Origin: Planctomycetota bacterium
GTDB lineage: Bacteria > Planctomycetota > UBA1135 > GCA-002686595
Direction: 5' to 3'
DNA: 37,967 nt
Assembly: GCA_029259655.1 (NCBI GenBank)
Contig: JAJDET010000175.1
Coordinates: 1-37,967 of the forward strand
Positions 9,819-19,400 of this stretch are shown piece by piece. Below the pieces are notes generated by a model. It was not told the DNA's origin. It saw only the letters and a list, made by a program, of their open reading frames with translations, and made no database searches. The translations under genes and the position numbers were made by a program. Each line of letters starts with the position of its first letter. Position 1 is the stretch's first letter.

Positions 9819-10618
9819 TGCTCGCGATCCCGGCTCTCCTGCTGGCGGCGCAGTCGCCCGTCGACACGCAGCGCGTGCTCGAGGAGGTCACCATCGAGCA
9901 GAAGCTCGGAGCCCGCGTGCCGCTCGAGCTCGAGTTCCGCGATCACGAGGGCGACGAGATCTTGCTAGGGGACCTCTTCGACGGGAAGCCGGTGCTGCTG
10001 GCGCTCGTCTACTACGAGTGCCCGATGCTGTGCACGCTCGTGCTGAACGACGTGCTGCGCTGTGTGCGCGCGATGCCGCTCGACGCGGGCCCGGACTTTC
10101 GCATCGTGGCGGTCAGCATCGATCCCGACGAGACGTCGGAGCTCGCCGCGAAGAAGCGCGATGCCTTCGTCGAGGCTTACGGGCGCGAAGGCGGCGAGGA
10201 GGGCTGGACCTTCCTCGTCGGGGAGGAGACGGAGATTCGCGCGCTCGCCGATGCCGTCGGCTTCCGCTACGTCTACGACGAGGCGACCGACGAGTACGCA
10301 CACGCCTCCGGCATCACCGTGCTCACGCCGGAGGGCGAGCTGTCGCGCTACTTCTACGGGCTCGAGTACGCGCCGCGCGACGTCCGCCTCGGGCTCGTCG
10401 AGGCCTCGCGGGGCAAGATCGGGAGCGCCGTCGACCAGGTGCTCCTGTTCTGCTTCCACTACGACCCCGTCACTGGCAAGTACGGGCTCGTGATCATGAA
10501 CGTCCTGCGTCTCGCGGCGGTGCTGACCGTCGCGCTCCTCGCCGGGTTCGTCCTGTTCTGGCTCCGACGCGAACGCCGGCTCCCCCGCACCGCCTCTCTC
10601 ACGAGGAGTCCCGCATAG
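9815..10618 (+). CDS. SCO1/SenC-family copper chaperone for the CuA site
   Basis: A 267-residue thioredoxin-fold protein. It has the copper-binding motif C69-P-M-L-C73 (CxxxC) and the third ligand H163 (in YAHASGI), the diagnostic set for SCO proteins that deliver copper to CoxB. A short hydrophobic N-terminus (MMLAIPALLLAAQS) is a signal peptide, and there is a second hydrophobic span near the C-terminus (about residues 227-248) followed by Arg-rich residues, so the protein is anchored at its C-terminus, unlike the usual N-anchored SCO1. The position between the act genes and coxB fits an assembly role in this operon. The start overlaps the upstream stop (ATGA). Confidence 0.93.
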   Translation: MMLAIPALLLAAQSPVDTQRVLEEVTIEQKLGARVPLELEFRDHEGDEILLGDLFDGKPVLLALVYYECPMLCTLVLNDVLRCVRAMPLDAGPDFRIVAVSIDPDETSELAAKKRDAFVEAYGREGGEEGWTFLVGEETEIRALADAVGFRYVYDEATDEYAHASGITVLTPEGELSRYFYGLEYAPRDVRLGLVEASRGKIGSAVDQVLLFCFHYDPVTGKYGLVIMNVLRLAAVLTVALLAGFVLFWLRRERRLPRTASLTRSPA

Positions 10619-10620
10619 GC

Positions 10621-11568
10621 ATGTGGCAGGACTTCCCACTCTTCCCGCCGAGCGCGTCGACGAATTCCGGCGCGATCGACGGAATCTACCTCTACCTGAT
10701 CCTGGTGAGCGTCTTCTTCGGGCTGCTCATCGCGGGGCTGATCGTCTTCTTCTCGATCCGCTACAGGCGCCGGCACGCCGCCGAGCGCGGCGCGTACATC
10801 CACGGGTCGGTCCCGCTCGAGATCTTCTGGACCTCGATTCCGCTCGGGATCGCCATGGTCGCGTTCGCGTGGGGCGCCGTCGTCTACTTCGACGCCTCGA
10901 AGCCGCCCGCCGACGTGATGGACGTCTACGTCACGGGCAAGCAGTGGATGTGGCGGCTCCAGCACCCGCAGGGCCAGCGCGAGATCAACGACCTCCATGT
11001 GCCGATCGGCCAGCCGGTCCGCCTGACGATGACGTCTGAGGACGTCATTCACAGCTTCTTCATTCCGGCCTTCCGGATGAAGCGCGACGTCCTGCCCGGT
11101 CGCTACACGGAGACCTGGTTCGAAGCCACCAAGCCCGGCGAGTACCACATCTTCTGCGCCGAGTACTGCGGCGCGAAGCACTCGGAGATGATCGGAACGA
11201 TCTACGTGCTGGAGCCGGAGGAGTACGAACAGTGGTTGAGCGGCGCTCCGGCCGGAGAGACGCCGGTCGCGGCGGGCGCGAAGCTCTTCGAGGCGCAGCG
11301 CTGCGACACGTGCCACGGCACGCAGTCCGGCGCGCGCGGTCCCGACCTCGCCGGCCGCTTTGGAACAGGGGTCCGACTGGACAACGGCCGGAACGTCGTG
11401 TTCGACGAGGCCTACGTACGCGAGTCGATCCTGCGCCCGCAGTCGAAGATCTCTGCCGGATTCGAGCCCCTCATGCCCACCTACGAAGGACAGATCGGTG
11501 AAGAGCAGATCCTCCAGATCATCGCCTACCTGAAGTCGATCGCCGACGACGGGGGGAAAGCACAGTGA
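10621..11568 (+). CDS. coxB: Cytochrome c oxidase subunit II with fused cytochrome c (caa3 type)
   Basis: A 315-residue subunit II starting at an ATG two bases after the SCO stop. Two membrane spans (about 24-45 and 65-87) are followed by the periplasmic cupredoxin domain. Its CuA ligands are visible: H144, C179, C183, H187 and M190, within [14 protein letters not shown]-terminal cytochrome c domain follows, with C228-D-T-C231-H232 and a likely axial M285. This fusion defines a caa3-type oxidase, which takes electrons without a separate soluble cytochrome. Located next to alternative complex III, it is the probable entry point for electrons from ActA or ActE. Confidence 0.97.
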   Translation: MWQDFPLFPPSASTNSGAIDGIYLYLILVSVFFGLLIAGLIVFFSIRYRRRHAAERGAYIHGSVPLEIFWTSIPLGIAMVAFAWGAVVYFDASKPPADVMDVYVTGKQWMWRLQHPQGQREINDLHVPIGQPVRLTMTSEDVIHSFFIPAFRMKRDVLPGRYTETWFEATKPGEYHIFCAEYCGAKHSEMIGTIYVLEPEEYEQWLSGAPAGETPVAAGAKLFEAQRCDTCHGTQSGARGPDLAGRFGTGVRLDNGRNVVFDEAYVRESILRPQSKISAGFEPLMPTYEGQIGEEQILQIIAYLKSIADDGGKAQ

Positions 11569-13247
11569 GCGCCGACACGAAGAGAGCCGCCGCGCCCGAG
11601 CCGAACTACATCACGGCCAACTACGGCATCAAGTCGTGGCTCCTCACGACGGACCACAAGCGGATCGGGCTGCTCTACCTGATATCGATCAGCGTGTTCT
11701 TCTTCATCGGCGGCGCGTTCGCCGTGCTGATCCGGATGGAGCTCTTGACGCCCGAGGGCGACCTGGTCGACTCGGAGACGTACAACAAGCTCTTCACGCA
11801 GCACGGGCTGATCATGATCTTCTTCTTCCTCGTGCCGTCGATACCGGCGGTACTGGGGAACTTCCTCCTGCCGATCATGCTCGGGGCGAAGGACCTCGCC
11901 TTCCCGCGCATCAACCTGCTGTCGTGGTACGTCTACACGGTCGGCGGGCTCGTCACGCTCTACGCGACGGCGACCGGCGGCGTCGACACGGGCTGGACCT
12001 TCTACACGCCCTACAGCAGCACGTACGCGAACACGCAGGTGATGTACACGGCCGTGGGTGTGTTCATCACCGGCTTCTCGTCGATCCTGACCGGGCTGAA
12101 CTTCATCGTCACGACGCACAAGATGCGCGCGCCCGGGCTGACCTGGTTCCGGCTGCCGCTGTTCGTGTGGGCGCAGTACGCCACGAGCCTGATCATGGTG
12201 CTCGGGACGCCCGTACTGGCCATCACGATCCTGCTCGTTGCGCTGGAGCGCGGGCTCGGCATCGGGATCTTCGACCCGAAGCTCGGCGGCGACCCGCTGC
12301 TCTTCCAGCACCTGTTCTGGTTCTACTCCCACCCGGCGGTCTACATCATGATCCTGCCCGGCATGGGGGTGATCAGCGAGGTGATCTCCTGCTTCGCGCG
12401 GAAGCGCGTGTTCGGTTACGGCTTCATCGCGTTCTCGAGCCTCGCGATCGCCGTCCTCGGGTTCCTCGTGTGGGGCCACCACATGTTCACGAGCGGGCAG
12501 TCGGTCTACGCCGGGCTCGTCTTCTCGTTCCTGACGATGGTCGTGGCGATCCCGTCGGCCGTGAAGGTCTTCAACTGGATCGCGACGCTCTACAAGGGCT
12601 CGATCTCGTTCGAGACGCCCATGCTCTACGCGCTGGGCTTCATCGGGCTCTTCACGATCGGCGGCCTGACGGGGATCTTCCTCGGCACGCTCGCCCTCGA
12701 CGTGCACGTGCACGACACGTACTTCGTCGTCGCGCACTTCCACTACGTGATGGTCGGCGGGATGGTCATGGCGTACCTCGCCGGCATCCACTTCTGGTGG
12801 CCGAAGATCACGGGCCGGATGTACCCGGAGACGATCGCGAAGTTCGCGGCCGTCGTGATCTTCATCGGGTTCAACCTGACGTTCTTCCCGCAGTTCCTGC
12901 TGGGCTACGTGGGGATGCCGCGGCGCTACCACGCGTACCCCGAGGAGTTCCAGGTCCTGAACGTCATGTCGACGGCCGGCGCGTCGATCCTCGGGATCGG
13001 CTACCTGATCCCGATGGGTTACCTGGTGTGGTCCCTGTGGTGGGGCAAGGTCGCAGCGGCCAACCCGTGGCGCGCGAAGGGACTCGAGTGGGAGGTGCCG
13101 TCGCCGCCTCCCACGTTCAACTTCGACCAGACACCGGTCGTCACCGAGGAGGCCTACGCCTACGCCGCGGACGACTCGTTCGTCGAGACCGAGGCCGCGA
13201 AGCCTCCCACCTACCCCTCCGACCCGAAGGTCGGAGCCGACTCCTGA
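11565..13247 (+). CDS. coxA: Cytochrome c oxidase subunit I (heme-copper, A2 type)
   Basis: A 560-residue, 12-span heme-copper oxidase core. Ligands visible are H80 (heme a, in [21 protein letters not shown]), H256 (CuB, in YSHPAVY with the cross-linked Y260), H305-H306 (CuB, in WGHHMF), and H391 and H393 (heme a3 and heme a, in VVAHFHYVM). The sequence YSHPAVY in place of HPEVY means the usual helix VI glutamate is missing and the YS pair typical of the A2 subtype takes its place, as in the Rhodothermus marinus caa3 enzyme. The C-terminus carries a soluble Pro/acidic tail. The GTG start overlaps the coxB stop. Confidence 0.97.
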   Translation: MSADTKRAAAPEPNYITANYGIKSWLLTTDHKRIGLLYLISISVFFFIGGAFAVLIRMELLTPEGDLVDSETYNKLFTQHGLIMIFFFLVPSIPAVLGNFLLPIMLGAKDLAFPRINLLSWYVYTVGGLVTLYATATGGVDTGWTFYTPYSSTYANTQVMYTAVGVFITGFSSILTGLNFIVTTHKMRAPGLTWFRLPLFVWAQYATSLIMVLGTPVLAITILLVALERGLGIGIFDPKLGGDPLLFQHLFWFYSHPAVYIMILPGMGVISEVISCFARKRVFGYGFIAFSSLAIAVLGFLVWGHHMFTSGQSVYAGLVFSFLTMVVAIPSAVKVFNWIATLYKGSISFETPMLYALGFIGLFTIGGLTGIFLGTLALDVHVHDTYFVVAHFHYVMVGGMVMAYLAGIHFWWPKITGRMYPETIAKFAAVVIFIGFNLTFFPQFLLGYVGMPRRYHAYPEEFQVLNVMSTAGASILGIGYLIPMGYLVWSLWWGKVAAANPWRAKGLEWEVPSPPPTFNFDQTPVVTEEAYAYAADDSFVETEAAKPPTYPSDPKVGADS

Positions 13248-13253
13248 AGCGCG

Positions 13254-13898
13254 ATGTCCCACCACCCCGCACTCGCCCACCACTTCGAGGACCTCGAGCA
13301 GCAGCACGAGTCCGCGACGCTCGGGATGTGGGCGTTCCTGATCACCGAGGTGATGTTCTTCGGCGGGCTCTTCACGGCCTACGCGGTGTACCGCTGGCGC
13401 TACCCCGAGGCCTGGCTGGAGGGGAGCCACGAGCTGGACATCGGGCTCGGTGCGCTGAACACGGCGATCCTGATCGGGAGCAGCCTGACGGTCGTGCTGT
13501 CGATACACGCAGCGCAACGCGGTGAGAGCAGGAAGATCGTCCGCTGGCTCCTGGCCACGATCGGCCTCGGGCTCGCGTTCCTCGTCGTCAAGGCGATCGA
13601 GTACAGCCACAAGTTCCACGTCGGTCACGTCCCGGGTCCGAACTTCGCGTCCGGCGACTTCGTGCATACGGAGACCCAGCTCTACTTCGGTCTCTACTTC
13701 GCGATGACCGGCATGCACGCGGTGCACATGGTGATCGGCATCGGACTCTTCGCCGTGCTGCTCGGGATGGCCATGCGCCGGCGCTTCACGCCCGAGCACC
13801 ACTCGTGGCTCGAGATGTGCGGCCTCTACTGGCACTTCGTGGACATCGTCTGGATCTTCCTGTTCCCGCTGCTCTACCTCCTGGGGAGGAACCAGTGA
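13254..13898 (+). CDS. coxC: Cytochrome c oxidase subunit III
   Basis: A 214-residue, five-span subunit III. It contains the family-typical segments LGMWAFLITEVMFFGGLF near residue 23 (with a conserved glutamate in the first span), HVVHMVIG-like GMHAVHMVIGIG, and the C-terminal LYWHFVDIVWIFLFPLLYL. The short five-helix form is usual for bacterial caa3 oxidases. It stabilises subunit I and the proton uptake path. The start is 6 nt after coxA; the stop overlaps the next start (GTGA). Confidence 0.96.
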   Translation: MSHHPALAHHFEDLEQQHESATLGMWAFLITEVMFFGGLFTAYAVYRWRYPEAWLEGSHELDIGLGALNTAILIGSSLTVVLSIHAAQRGESRKIVRWLLATIGLGLAFLVVKAIEYSHKFHVGHVPGPNFASGDFVHTETQLYFGLYFAMTGMHAVHMVIGIGLFAVLLGMAMRRRFTPEHHSWLEMCGLYWHFVDIVWIFLFPLLYLLGRNQ

Positions 13899-14197
13899 GC
13901 GAGAACCACGTCGTCCCGCTCTCCCTGCACCTCAAGGTCTTCGCGGCCCTGATCGTCCTGACGGGTCTGACCGTCCTGGTCGCCTTCGCCGACTTCGGTC
14001 GCATGAACGACGTCGTGGCGATCACGATCGCCGTGACGAAGGCCTCGCTCGTCGTCCTCTATTTCATGCACGTGCGCTGGAGCGGCAAGCTCGTCTGGGT
14101 CTTCGCCGCCGCCGGCTTCCTGTGGCTCGGGATCCTGCTCTCGATCACATTCGCCGACGTCGTCTCTCGCGACTGGATCCCCGAGCTCCCCATGTAG
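13895..14197 (+). CDS. coxD: Cytochrome c oxidase subunit IV-like small membrane protein
   Basis: A 100-residue protein with three hydrophobic spans (about 12-32, 38-60 and 67-89), including the segment VTKASLVVLYFMHVRWS characteristic of the prokaryotic caa3 subunit IV family. The GTG start at 13895 was chosen because it overlaps the coxC stop and is preceded by GGGGAGGA at 13883-13890; the longer open frame upstream lies inside coxC. It is the last gene of the respiratory operon. No heme a synthesis gene follows, so heme a must be made from elsewhere in the genome. Confidence 0.92.
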   Translation: MSENHVVPLSLHLKVFAALIVLTGLTVLVAFADFGRMNDVVAITIAVTKASLVVLYFMHVRWSGKLVWVFAAAGFLWLGILLSITFADVVSRDWIPELPM

Positions 14198-14199
14198 AC

Positions 14200-14223
14200 G
14201 GGCCGGAAATCGGATTTCCCGGG
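14200..14223 (+). terminator. Weak hairpin after the act-cox operon
   Basis: GGAAAT (14205-14210) and ATTTCC (14214-14219) form a perfect 6-bp stem with a 3-nt loop, extendable by CC/GG across one bulged C. There is no T-run after it, so it is only a possible terminator or a 3'-end stabiliser of the respiratory transcript. Confidence 0.3.
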
Positions 14224-14293
14224 TTCCCTCCAGGTCGGCATCGCGGTTCTCCGATGCGAGCACGGGGAATCGCCTGCGGGCGGAGGGAAGCCT

Positions 14294-15100
14294 ATGGATT
14301 CGAGAATCGGGGGGGAGTCGTCGCCGATTCGGCGGCTGCTCCAGGAACGGACGGAAGCGCAGCGCAAGAGCTTCGCGCGGCTTGCGAGCGGGCGTCGGAT
14401 CGCGGAGGCGGCGGACGACCCGGCGGGCCTCGGGATCAGCGAGCGCATGCGGTCGCAGCTGCGGTCCTTGTCGCAAGCGCTCCGGAACACTCATTCGGGG
14501 ATCGACGTGGGGCGGACCGCCGAATCCGGCCTGCGCCGGATCGGGGACGACCTCTCGCGGATGCGGGAGCTCGCGGTGCGCTCGGCGAACGGCACGCTCT
14601 CGCCGGAAGACCGCACGGCGCTCGACACGGAGTTCCAGGCGCTGAAGGACCAGATCGACGACGTCGCTCAGCAGACGAAGCTCGGGGACGTCGCGCCGCT
14701 CGACGGATCGGCGGGAACCTCCATCCAGGTCGGGACGGACGGCGGAGAGACGCTCCCGGTCCCGAGCGTGGACGCGACCGCGGCCGGGCTGGCCCTCGAC
14801 GGGCTCGAGGTCGTCGATCCCGCGAGCTCGGAGAACGCGATCGCCGAGATCGACCGCGCGATCGAGAGAGTCGCGAGCGCGGAGGGCAGCTTCGGCGCCT
14901 TCATCCACAACCTCGACAGCGTCCAGAGGAGCACGATGCAGGAGCGCGACAGCCTCGCCGTGGCTGAATCGCAGATCTCCAGTCTCGACGTCGCACTCGA
15001 GTCCGCGAGGCTCGTCGGGGAACGACTCCTCGCGAACGCGGGCGTATCGTCACTCGTCCAGGCGAACGTCGCCGCGTCCCAGGCGATGGGACTCCTCTAG
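14294..15100 (+). CDS. Short flagellin-family protein
   Basis: A 268-residue protein with both terminal flagellin domains. The N-terminal part (about 15-130) has LASGRRIAEAADDPAGLGISERMRSQLR and LSRMRELAVRSANGTLSPEDRTAL, close to the classic flagellin D0/D1 text. The C-terminal part ends LVQANVAASQAMGLL, the expected flagellin tail. The middle is short (about residues 135-190), so variable outer domains are absent. The usual N-terminal INTN segment is replaced by MDSRIGGESSPIRRLLQER. A good ribosome site (GGAGGGA, 14282-14288) precedes the ATG. No other flagellar gene is in the window and no clear sigma28 promoter was found. It could be the filament protein encoded away from the flagellar cluster, or a filament-like secreted protein with another role. 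Confidence 0.88.
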   Translation: MDSRIGGESSPIRRLLQERTEAQRKSFARLASGRRIAEAADDPAGLGISERMRSQLRSLSQALRNTHSGIDVGRTAESGLRRIGDDLSRMRELAVRSANGTLSPEDRTALDTEFQALKDQIDDVAQQTKLGDVAPLDGSAGTSIQVGTDGGETLPVPSVDATAAGLALDGLEVVDPASSENAIAEIDRAIERVASAEGSFGAFIHNLDSVQRSTMQERDSLAVAESQISSLDVALESARLVGERLLANAGVSSLVQANVAASQAMGLL

Positions 15101-15112
15101 AGGCGCGGCCGG

Positions 15113-15218
15113 AGGCCGAGCCCGGCGCGCAGTCGCGCCGTGCGCCGCAGGCATCCTTGGCGCGCGCTGATGCGCGCCAAGTCAACCGGGTAAACGCGCC
15201 GATGCGCGCCAAGTCAAC
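15113..15218. repeat. Dispersed two-hairpin repeat, copy 1
   Basis: A segment of about 73 bases (15113-15185) recurs at 37889-37965 with few changes. It holds two perfect inverted repeats. The first is CGGCGCG (15123-15129) and CGCGCCG (15134-15140) around a 4-nt loop CAGT. The second is TTGGCGCGC (15157-15165) and GCGCGCCAA (15172-15180) around GCTGAT. A third partial unit follows: GATGCGCGCCAAGTCAAC at 15169-15186 is repeated exactly at 15201-15218. This copy lies between the convergent flagellin and aminotransferase genes and overlaps the last codons of the latter. A two-way transcription terminator, a REP-like element or a small non-autonomous mobile element would all fit. Confidence 0.85.
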
Positions 15219-16341
15219 TCGGCGATAACGCCCGGGCCAGGACCTCGAGCGTCCGGTCCACGTCGCTCTCGTCGTTGAAGACGTGGAACGCGACGCGCAG
15301 GAAGCGATCGCGCACGGCGGCGACGACGTCGGAGGCGTCGAGCGCTGCCCGCACGCGTTCCGGCTCGGGGACGGCGAGCGAGACGATCTGGGAGGACTCC
15401 TTCCCGTCGAACGAGGGCGAGAGACCGAGCGGTCCGAGGCCCTCGCGGAACCTCCGCGCGAGCTCCAGGTCACGGGCCTCGATCGCCTCGATGCCGAGGC
15501 TCGTGAGCAACTCCAGCGCGGGGCGCAGCCCGACCCAGGCGATCCACGCGATCGAGGCGTCGAAGCGCGACGCGTCGCCCGCGAGGTCGAGCGGGCCGCC
15601 GTAGTAGCTCGCGTGCGGGTCCTGCGGCGAGCGCCATCCCGCGAAGGTCGGGACGAGCTCGTCGCAACGCTCGGGCGCGACGTAGAAGAAGCTCGCTCCG
15701 CGCGGCCCGAGCAGCCACTTGTAGGCGCTCACCGCGAGGTAGTCGACGGTCCCGACGTCGGTGCGAAGGGCCCCCACCGCCTGCGTTCCGTCGAGGAAGA
15801 ACCGGGCCCCGTGCTCGCGACAGATCGCGGAGACGGCACCGTGATCGAGGCGGAAACCCGTCGAGCTCTGCACGGAGGAGAGAGCGACGAGCGCCGTGCT
15901 CTCATCGACGGCGGCCTCCACGTCCTCGATCCGCGGTCCGCCGTCCCGGAAAGGCACTCGCCGGATCTCGAAACCGCGACGCTCCTGCAGGAGGAAGGCG
16001 AACAGGTTGCTCCGGAACTCCTCGGCTCCGACGACGATGTTCGCGTTCGGTGAAAACGGCAGCGACTCCGCCACCAGGCCCGCGGCCAGCGAGACGACCG
16101 GCAGCAGGGCGACGTCTCCGGAGGACACTCCGAGCAGGTTCGCGAACAGGTCGCGGCAGCGCTCGGCTTCGTCCTCCCACGCGCGCCAGTCCCCCCGGCC
16201 GGTGCTCCAGTCCGAGACGGCCTGCTCGACGGCCTCGAGCCCCGAGCGCGGACCGGGACCGTAGGTCGCCGTGTTCACGTAAGTCCGCTCGTCGGCCACG
16301 GGGAACGACGCGCGGATCGACGACCAGTCGACGGTATTCAC
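15214..16341 (-). CDS. Class V (NifS/isopenicillin-epimerase-like) PLP-dependent aminotransferase
   Basis: A PLP enzyme of about 375 residues with no signal peptide, so cytoplasmic. The N-terminus (SIRASFPVADERTYVNTATYGPGP) is the substrate-end motif of class V aminotransferases. The cofactor site includes FFLDGTQAVGAL, whose Asp should pair with the pyridine ring, and SAYKWLLGPRG, whose Lys should form the Schiff base. The GTG at 16341 (MNTVDWSSIR) is preferred; a GTG at 16362 would add seven residues. The fold is shared by cysteine desulfurases, kynureninase-like enzymes and EgtE-type lyases, and the substrate cannot be told. There is no obvious catalytic Cys loop as in desulfurases. The gene is divergent from the large peptidase gene, and its stop codon lies inside the hairpin repeat. 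Confidence 0.9.
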   Translation of the reverse strand: MNTVDWSSIRASFPVADERTYVNTATYGPGPRSGLEAVEQAVSDWSTGRGDWRAWEDEAERCRDLFANLLGVSSGDVALLPVVSLAAGLVAESLPFSPNANIVVGAEEFRSNLFAFLLQERRGFEIRRVPFRDGGPRIEDVEAAVDESTALVALSSVQSSTGFRLDHGAVSAICREHGARFFLDGTQAVGALRTDVGTVDYLAVSAYKWLLGPRGASFFYVAPERCDELVPTFAGWRSPQDPHASYYGGPLDLAGDASRFDASIAWIAWVGLRPALELLTSLGIEAIEARDLELARRFREGLGPLGLSPSFDGKESSQIVSLAVPEPERVRAALDASDVVAAVRDRFLRVAFHVFNDESDVDRTLEVLARALSPS

Positions 16342-16381
16342 CAAGGGATGGTACCGAGGCACCGTCTTCGGCTAGAGCGGC

Positions 16382-16394
16382 TATCCTCTCGGCC
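16382..16394 (+). promoter_or_regulatory. Candidate -10 box shared with the M16 peptidase gene
   Basis: TATCCTCTCGGCC occurs here, 19 nt before the ATG at 16414, and again at 35027-35039 before the M16 peptidase gene. TATCCT fits a sigma70 -10 element (T1, A2 and T6 conserved). No convincing -35 element was seen. Confidence 0.4.
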
Positions 16395-16413
16395 CCCCTC
16401 TTCCCCCTTCGAG

Positions 16414-19400
16414 ATGAAGCTCTCCCTCCTCGTCCTCGCGGGCGCGGTCCTCCTCCCCCCCGCGCAGGACACGTCCCCCTTCGACCACGCCCTGCGCTCG
16501 GCCGCCTCCGCGCTGGAGCGGGACGAGACCACGCGTGCGCGTCCCTGGATCCAGCGCGCGCTGGAGCGCGACCCCAGGTCGCTCGAGGCCTGGGATCTCC
16601 GCGCGCAGTGGGCCGCCGCCGCCGAGGACGACGACGAGCTCGTGTACGCGCTGCACAGGATGCTCGCCCTGACGATCGCGCAAGGCGCGTCCAAGACCGA
16701 GATCCGAACGCTCCGCGACCGCCTGGACGAGGCCGATCCGATCGCGGCCGACCTCTTCGCGATGAAGGAGTCGTTCCTCGGGGACCTGCTCGACATCGCC
16801 GGCGTCTACGAGAAGGAGCGCCGTCCCCACTCCGCGATCGCCGCCTACCGCGAGGCGCTGTCCCTCGACCCCGAGAACGCGCTCGCACAGGAGGCGATCG
16901 ACCGCATCGCCTCGCAGCCCGACCCGAGCCTCGCAGAGGATTCCAAGGGGCCGGATCTCTTCGGCGACGTCACCGACGAGTGGATCCGCAAGCACGACAA
17001 GAAGCACTCGGAGTGGGGCAAGAAGGCCTCGCTCAAGTCCGAGTACTACAACGTCAAGACCAACGCGGGATACCGCATCCTGATCCAGTCCGCGCACGCG
17101 ATGGACAAGATGCACGTGTTCTACAAGCGCTTCTTCGGGGTCGACAGCTCGGTCGCGCGGATCGACCTCAACATCTTCAAGAACCGCGACGAGTACCTGA
17201 AGCTCGGTCAGAGTCCCGCCGAATGGTCCGGAGGACAGTTCACGGGCGGCGCCGTGGAGACCTACGTCGGAGGAGGCGGCTTCCAGAGCACGCTCAACAC
17301 GCTGTTCCACGAAGCCGCGCACCAGTTCGTGAACCGCGCGACGTCGGCCGGCGGCTGGCTGAACGAAGGGCTCGCCTCGTTCTTCGAGGGCTCCGAGCTC
17401 CTAGCCAACGGAACGGTGCGCATGAACGCACCGGCGACGCACCGACTCGCCCCGCTGGCGCAGCGGCTCGAGGCCGGTTGGATGTCCGACTACAAGGACG
17501 GCACGGACCGCGCCGATCCGCAGCAGGTTCCGCGCACGGCCCCCGGCTTCGACATCATCCTCGAGAACAAGTACGAGTGGGGTCCCGCCTGGTACGCGCC
17601 GACCTGGGGCGTCGTCTACTTCTGCTACAACTACCAGGACCCGACCGACGGGCGGTTCGTGTACCGCGAGGCTTTCCTCGAGTTCATCGACAAGTCCGGC
17701 GGCCGCGCGGGCGACAGCGCCATCGGCAACTTCGAGGACGTCGTCCTCGGGAACCCCGCGGAGCCGACCAAGGGCGTCGAATCCGAGGTGGCCCTGCCGA
17801 GGACGATGGCCGAGCTCAACCCGCTCTGGAAGGAGTGGATCCTCCGGCTGCGCGACGAGATCAACGGGACCGTGCGCGTCGATCGTCCCTATCTCGCGTG
17901 GGCGCGCCATGCCGTCACGCGCGGCGACTTCGACGACGCTCTGGAGCACTTCGAGCAGGGGCTCCTGGCCACGCCTCGCGATCCCGAGTTCCTGCTCGAA
18001 TTTGCCGAGTTCCTGGCGTCGGAGAGAAAGGAAGAGGATCGCGCCGTGAAGCTCGCGCTCGAGACGCTGGCGATCCTCGAGTCGCCCGAGGACGGCGTCG
18101 AACCGGACAAGAAGCGCATCGCGAACGTCGAGAAGCGCCTGCGGCGCTGGGATCCGACCCGCAAGACCCTCGACCGGCTGCACCAGGACGTGTGGGCGAC
18201 CTCGCAGTCGCTCGTCCGGCGCTATCTCACGGCCGAGCGGCACCTGATGACGATGGACCTCGCGTGGAGGCTCACGACCGACCTCAACGTGCCGGACCTG
18301 ATGAGCCTCTACGAGGAAGCCTGGCGCCGCAGCCGGAAGTCGCTCCACCTCTGGAAGCTCGCCTACAACGAGCGTGATCTCGACGGGTGGTCCGCCGGAC
18401 CCGACACCCCGTTCGTTCCGAGCGGCGAAATCCTCGACGCGAAGCACGGCCGGTATACGCCGGGCGACTACGCGTACAGCACGCTGCCGATGGACATCGT
18501 CACGTCGGGGGACTACTCGTTCGAGGTCGACGTGCAGGCGAGCTCGGGCCGGATCGGGTTCTGCGGGATCGTCTTCGGAATGCGCGGTCCCACGACGTTC
18601 AACGCGCTCATCTACCTGCCCGGCAAGGGACAGACGGGTGTCGTCTCGGGCTCGGGATACCTCGACCTCTCGGGCTTTCGCGGCGCGGGCGGGCCTGTCG
18701 TGTGGCGTCACGTCCCGGTCCCCGTTCCGCGCGTCGTCGAGGGATCGAGCTCGGCGGACGGAGAGTGGAAGCGCCTGCGTATGGACGTGACCGGGCCTTT
18801 CGTGGACGTCTACCTCGACGGCGAGCTGAAGGTCACCCACGAGTTCCCGTCGTCGCGCATGGCCGCGGGAAGCCTCGGGCTCGTCGTCAGCCGCGGCACG
18901 GCGCGCTTCCGCAACGTTCGCTACCTCGAGCGCAGGGCGCGCGATCCCGGCGCGCGGCTCGAGCGCGCCGTGAAGATGGAGGAGTTCGGCGACGAGGAGA
19001 CCAGCATCGGCGGCAGCTGGCTCGGCAAGGTCCCGCCCTTCCCCGACGTGGAACGCTGGGCCTCCGAGCCGCGCAAGAGCTGGCGTGAGGCCGGGCCGGT
19101 CCCGCAGATCTTCGCCCTGTGGAGCACGCGCCAGAACGACCTGATCCCGATCCACGACTGGCTGGCCTGGCTCGAGGAGCACTACTCGGACGTGGGGCTA
19201 CGCATCGTCTGCGTCGACTCGATCGAGGACAGGGAGGTCTTCGACGGATACCTCGATCGGCGTCCGTTCCCGGGCTCGGTGGCTCTCGATCGGACGGGAG
19301 TGGGTCTCGGCGAGACCTTCGACGACTACGCGATCGAGCTGTTCAATCTGCCGCGCGTGATCCTGCTCGACATCGACGGCCGCGTGGTGTGGGAGGGCGA

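Noticed and set aside
14198..14293. A sigma28 or sigma54 promoter for the flagellin gene
   Set aside because: Only a partial CCGAT match near 14252 was found, without TAAA at the right distance, and no TGGCAC-TTGC pair is present.
15214..16341. Cysteine desulfurase (IscS/SufS) identity for the class V aminotransferase
   Set aside because: No SGHK-type lysine motif, no catalytic cysteine loop and no iron-sulfur assembly genes are beside it, so only the family call is made.
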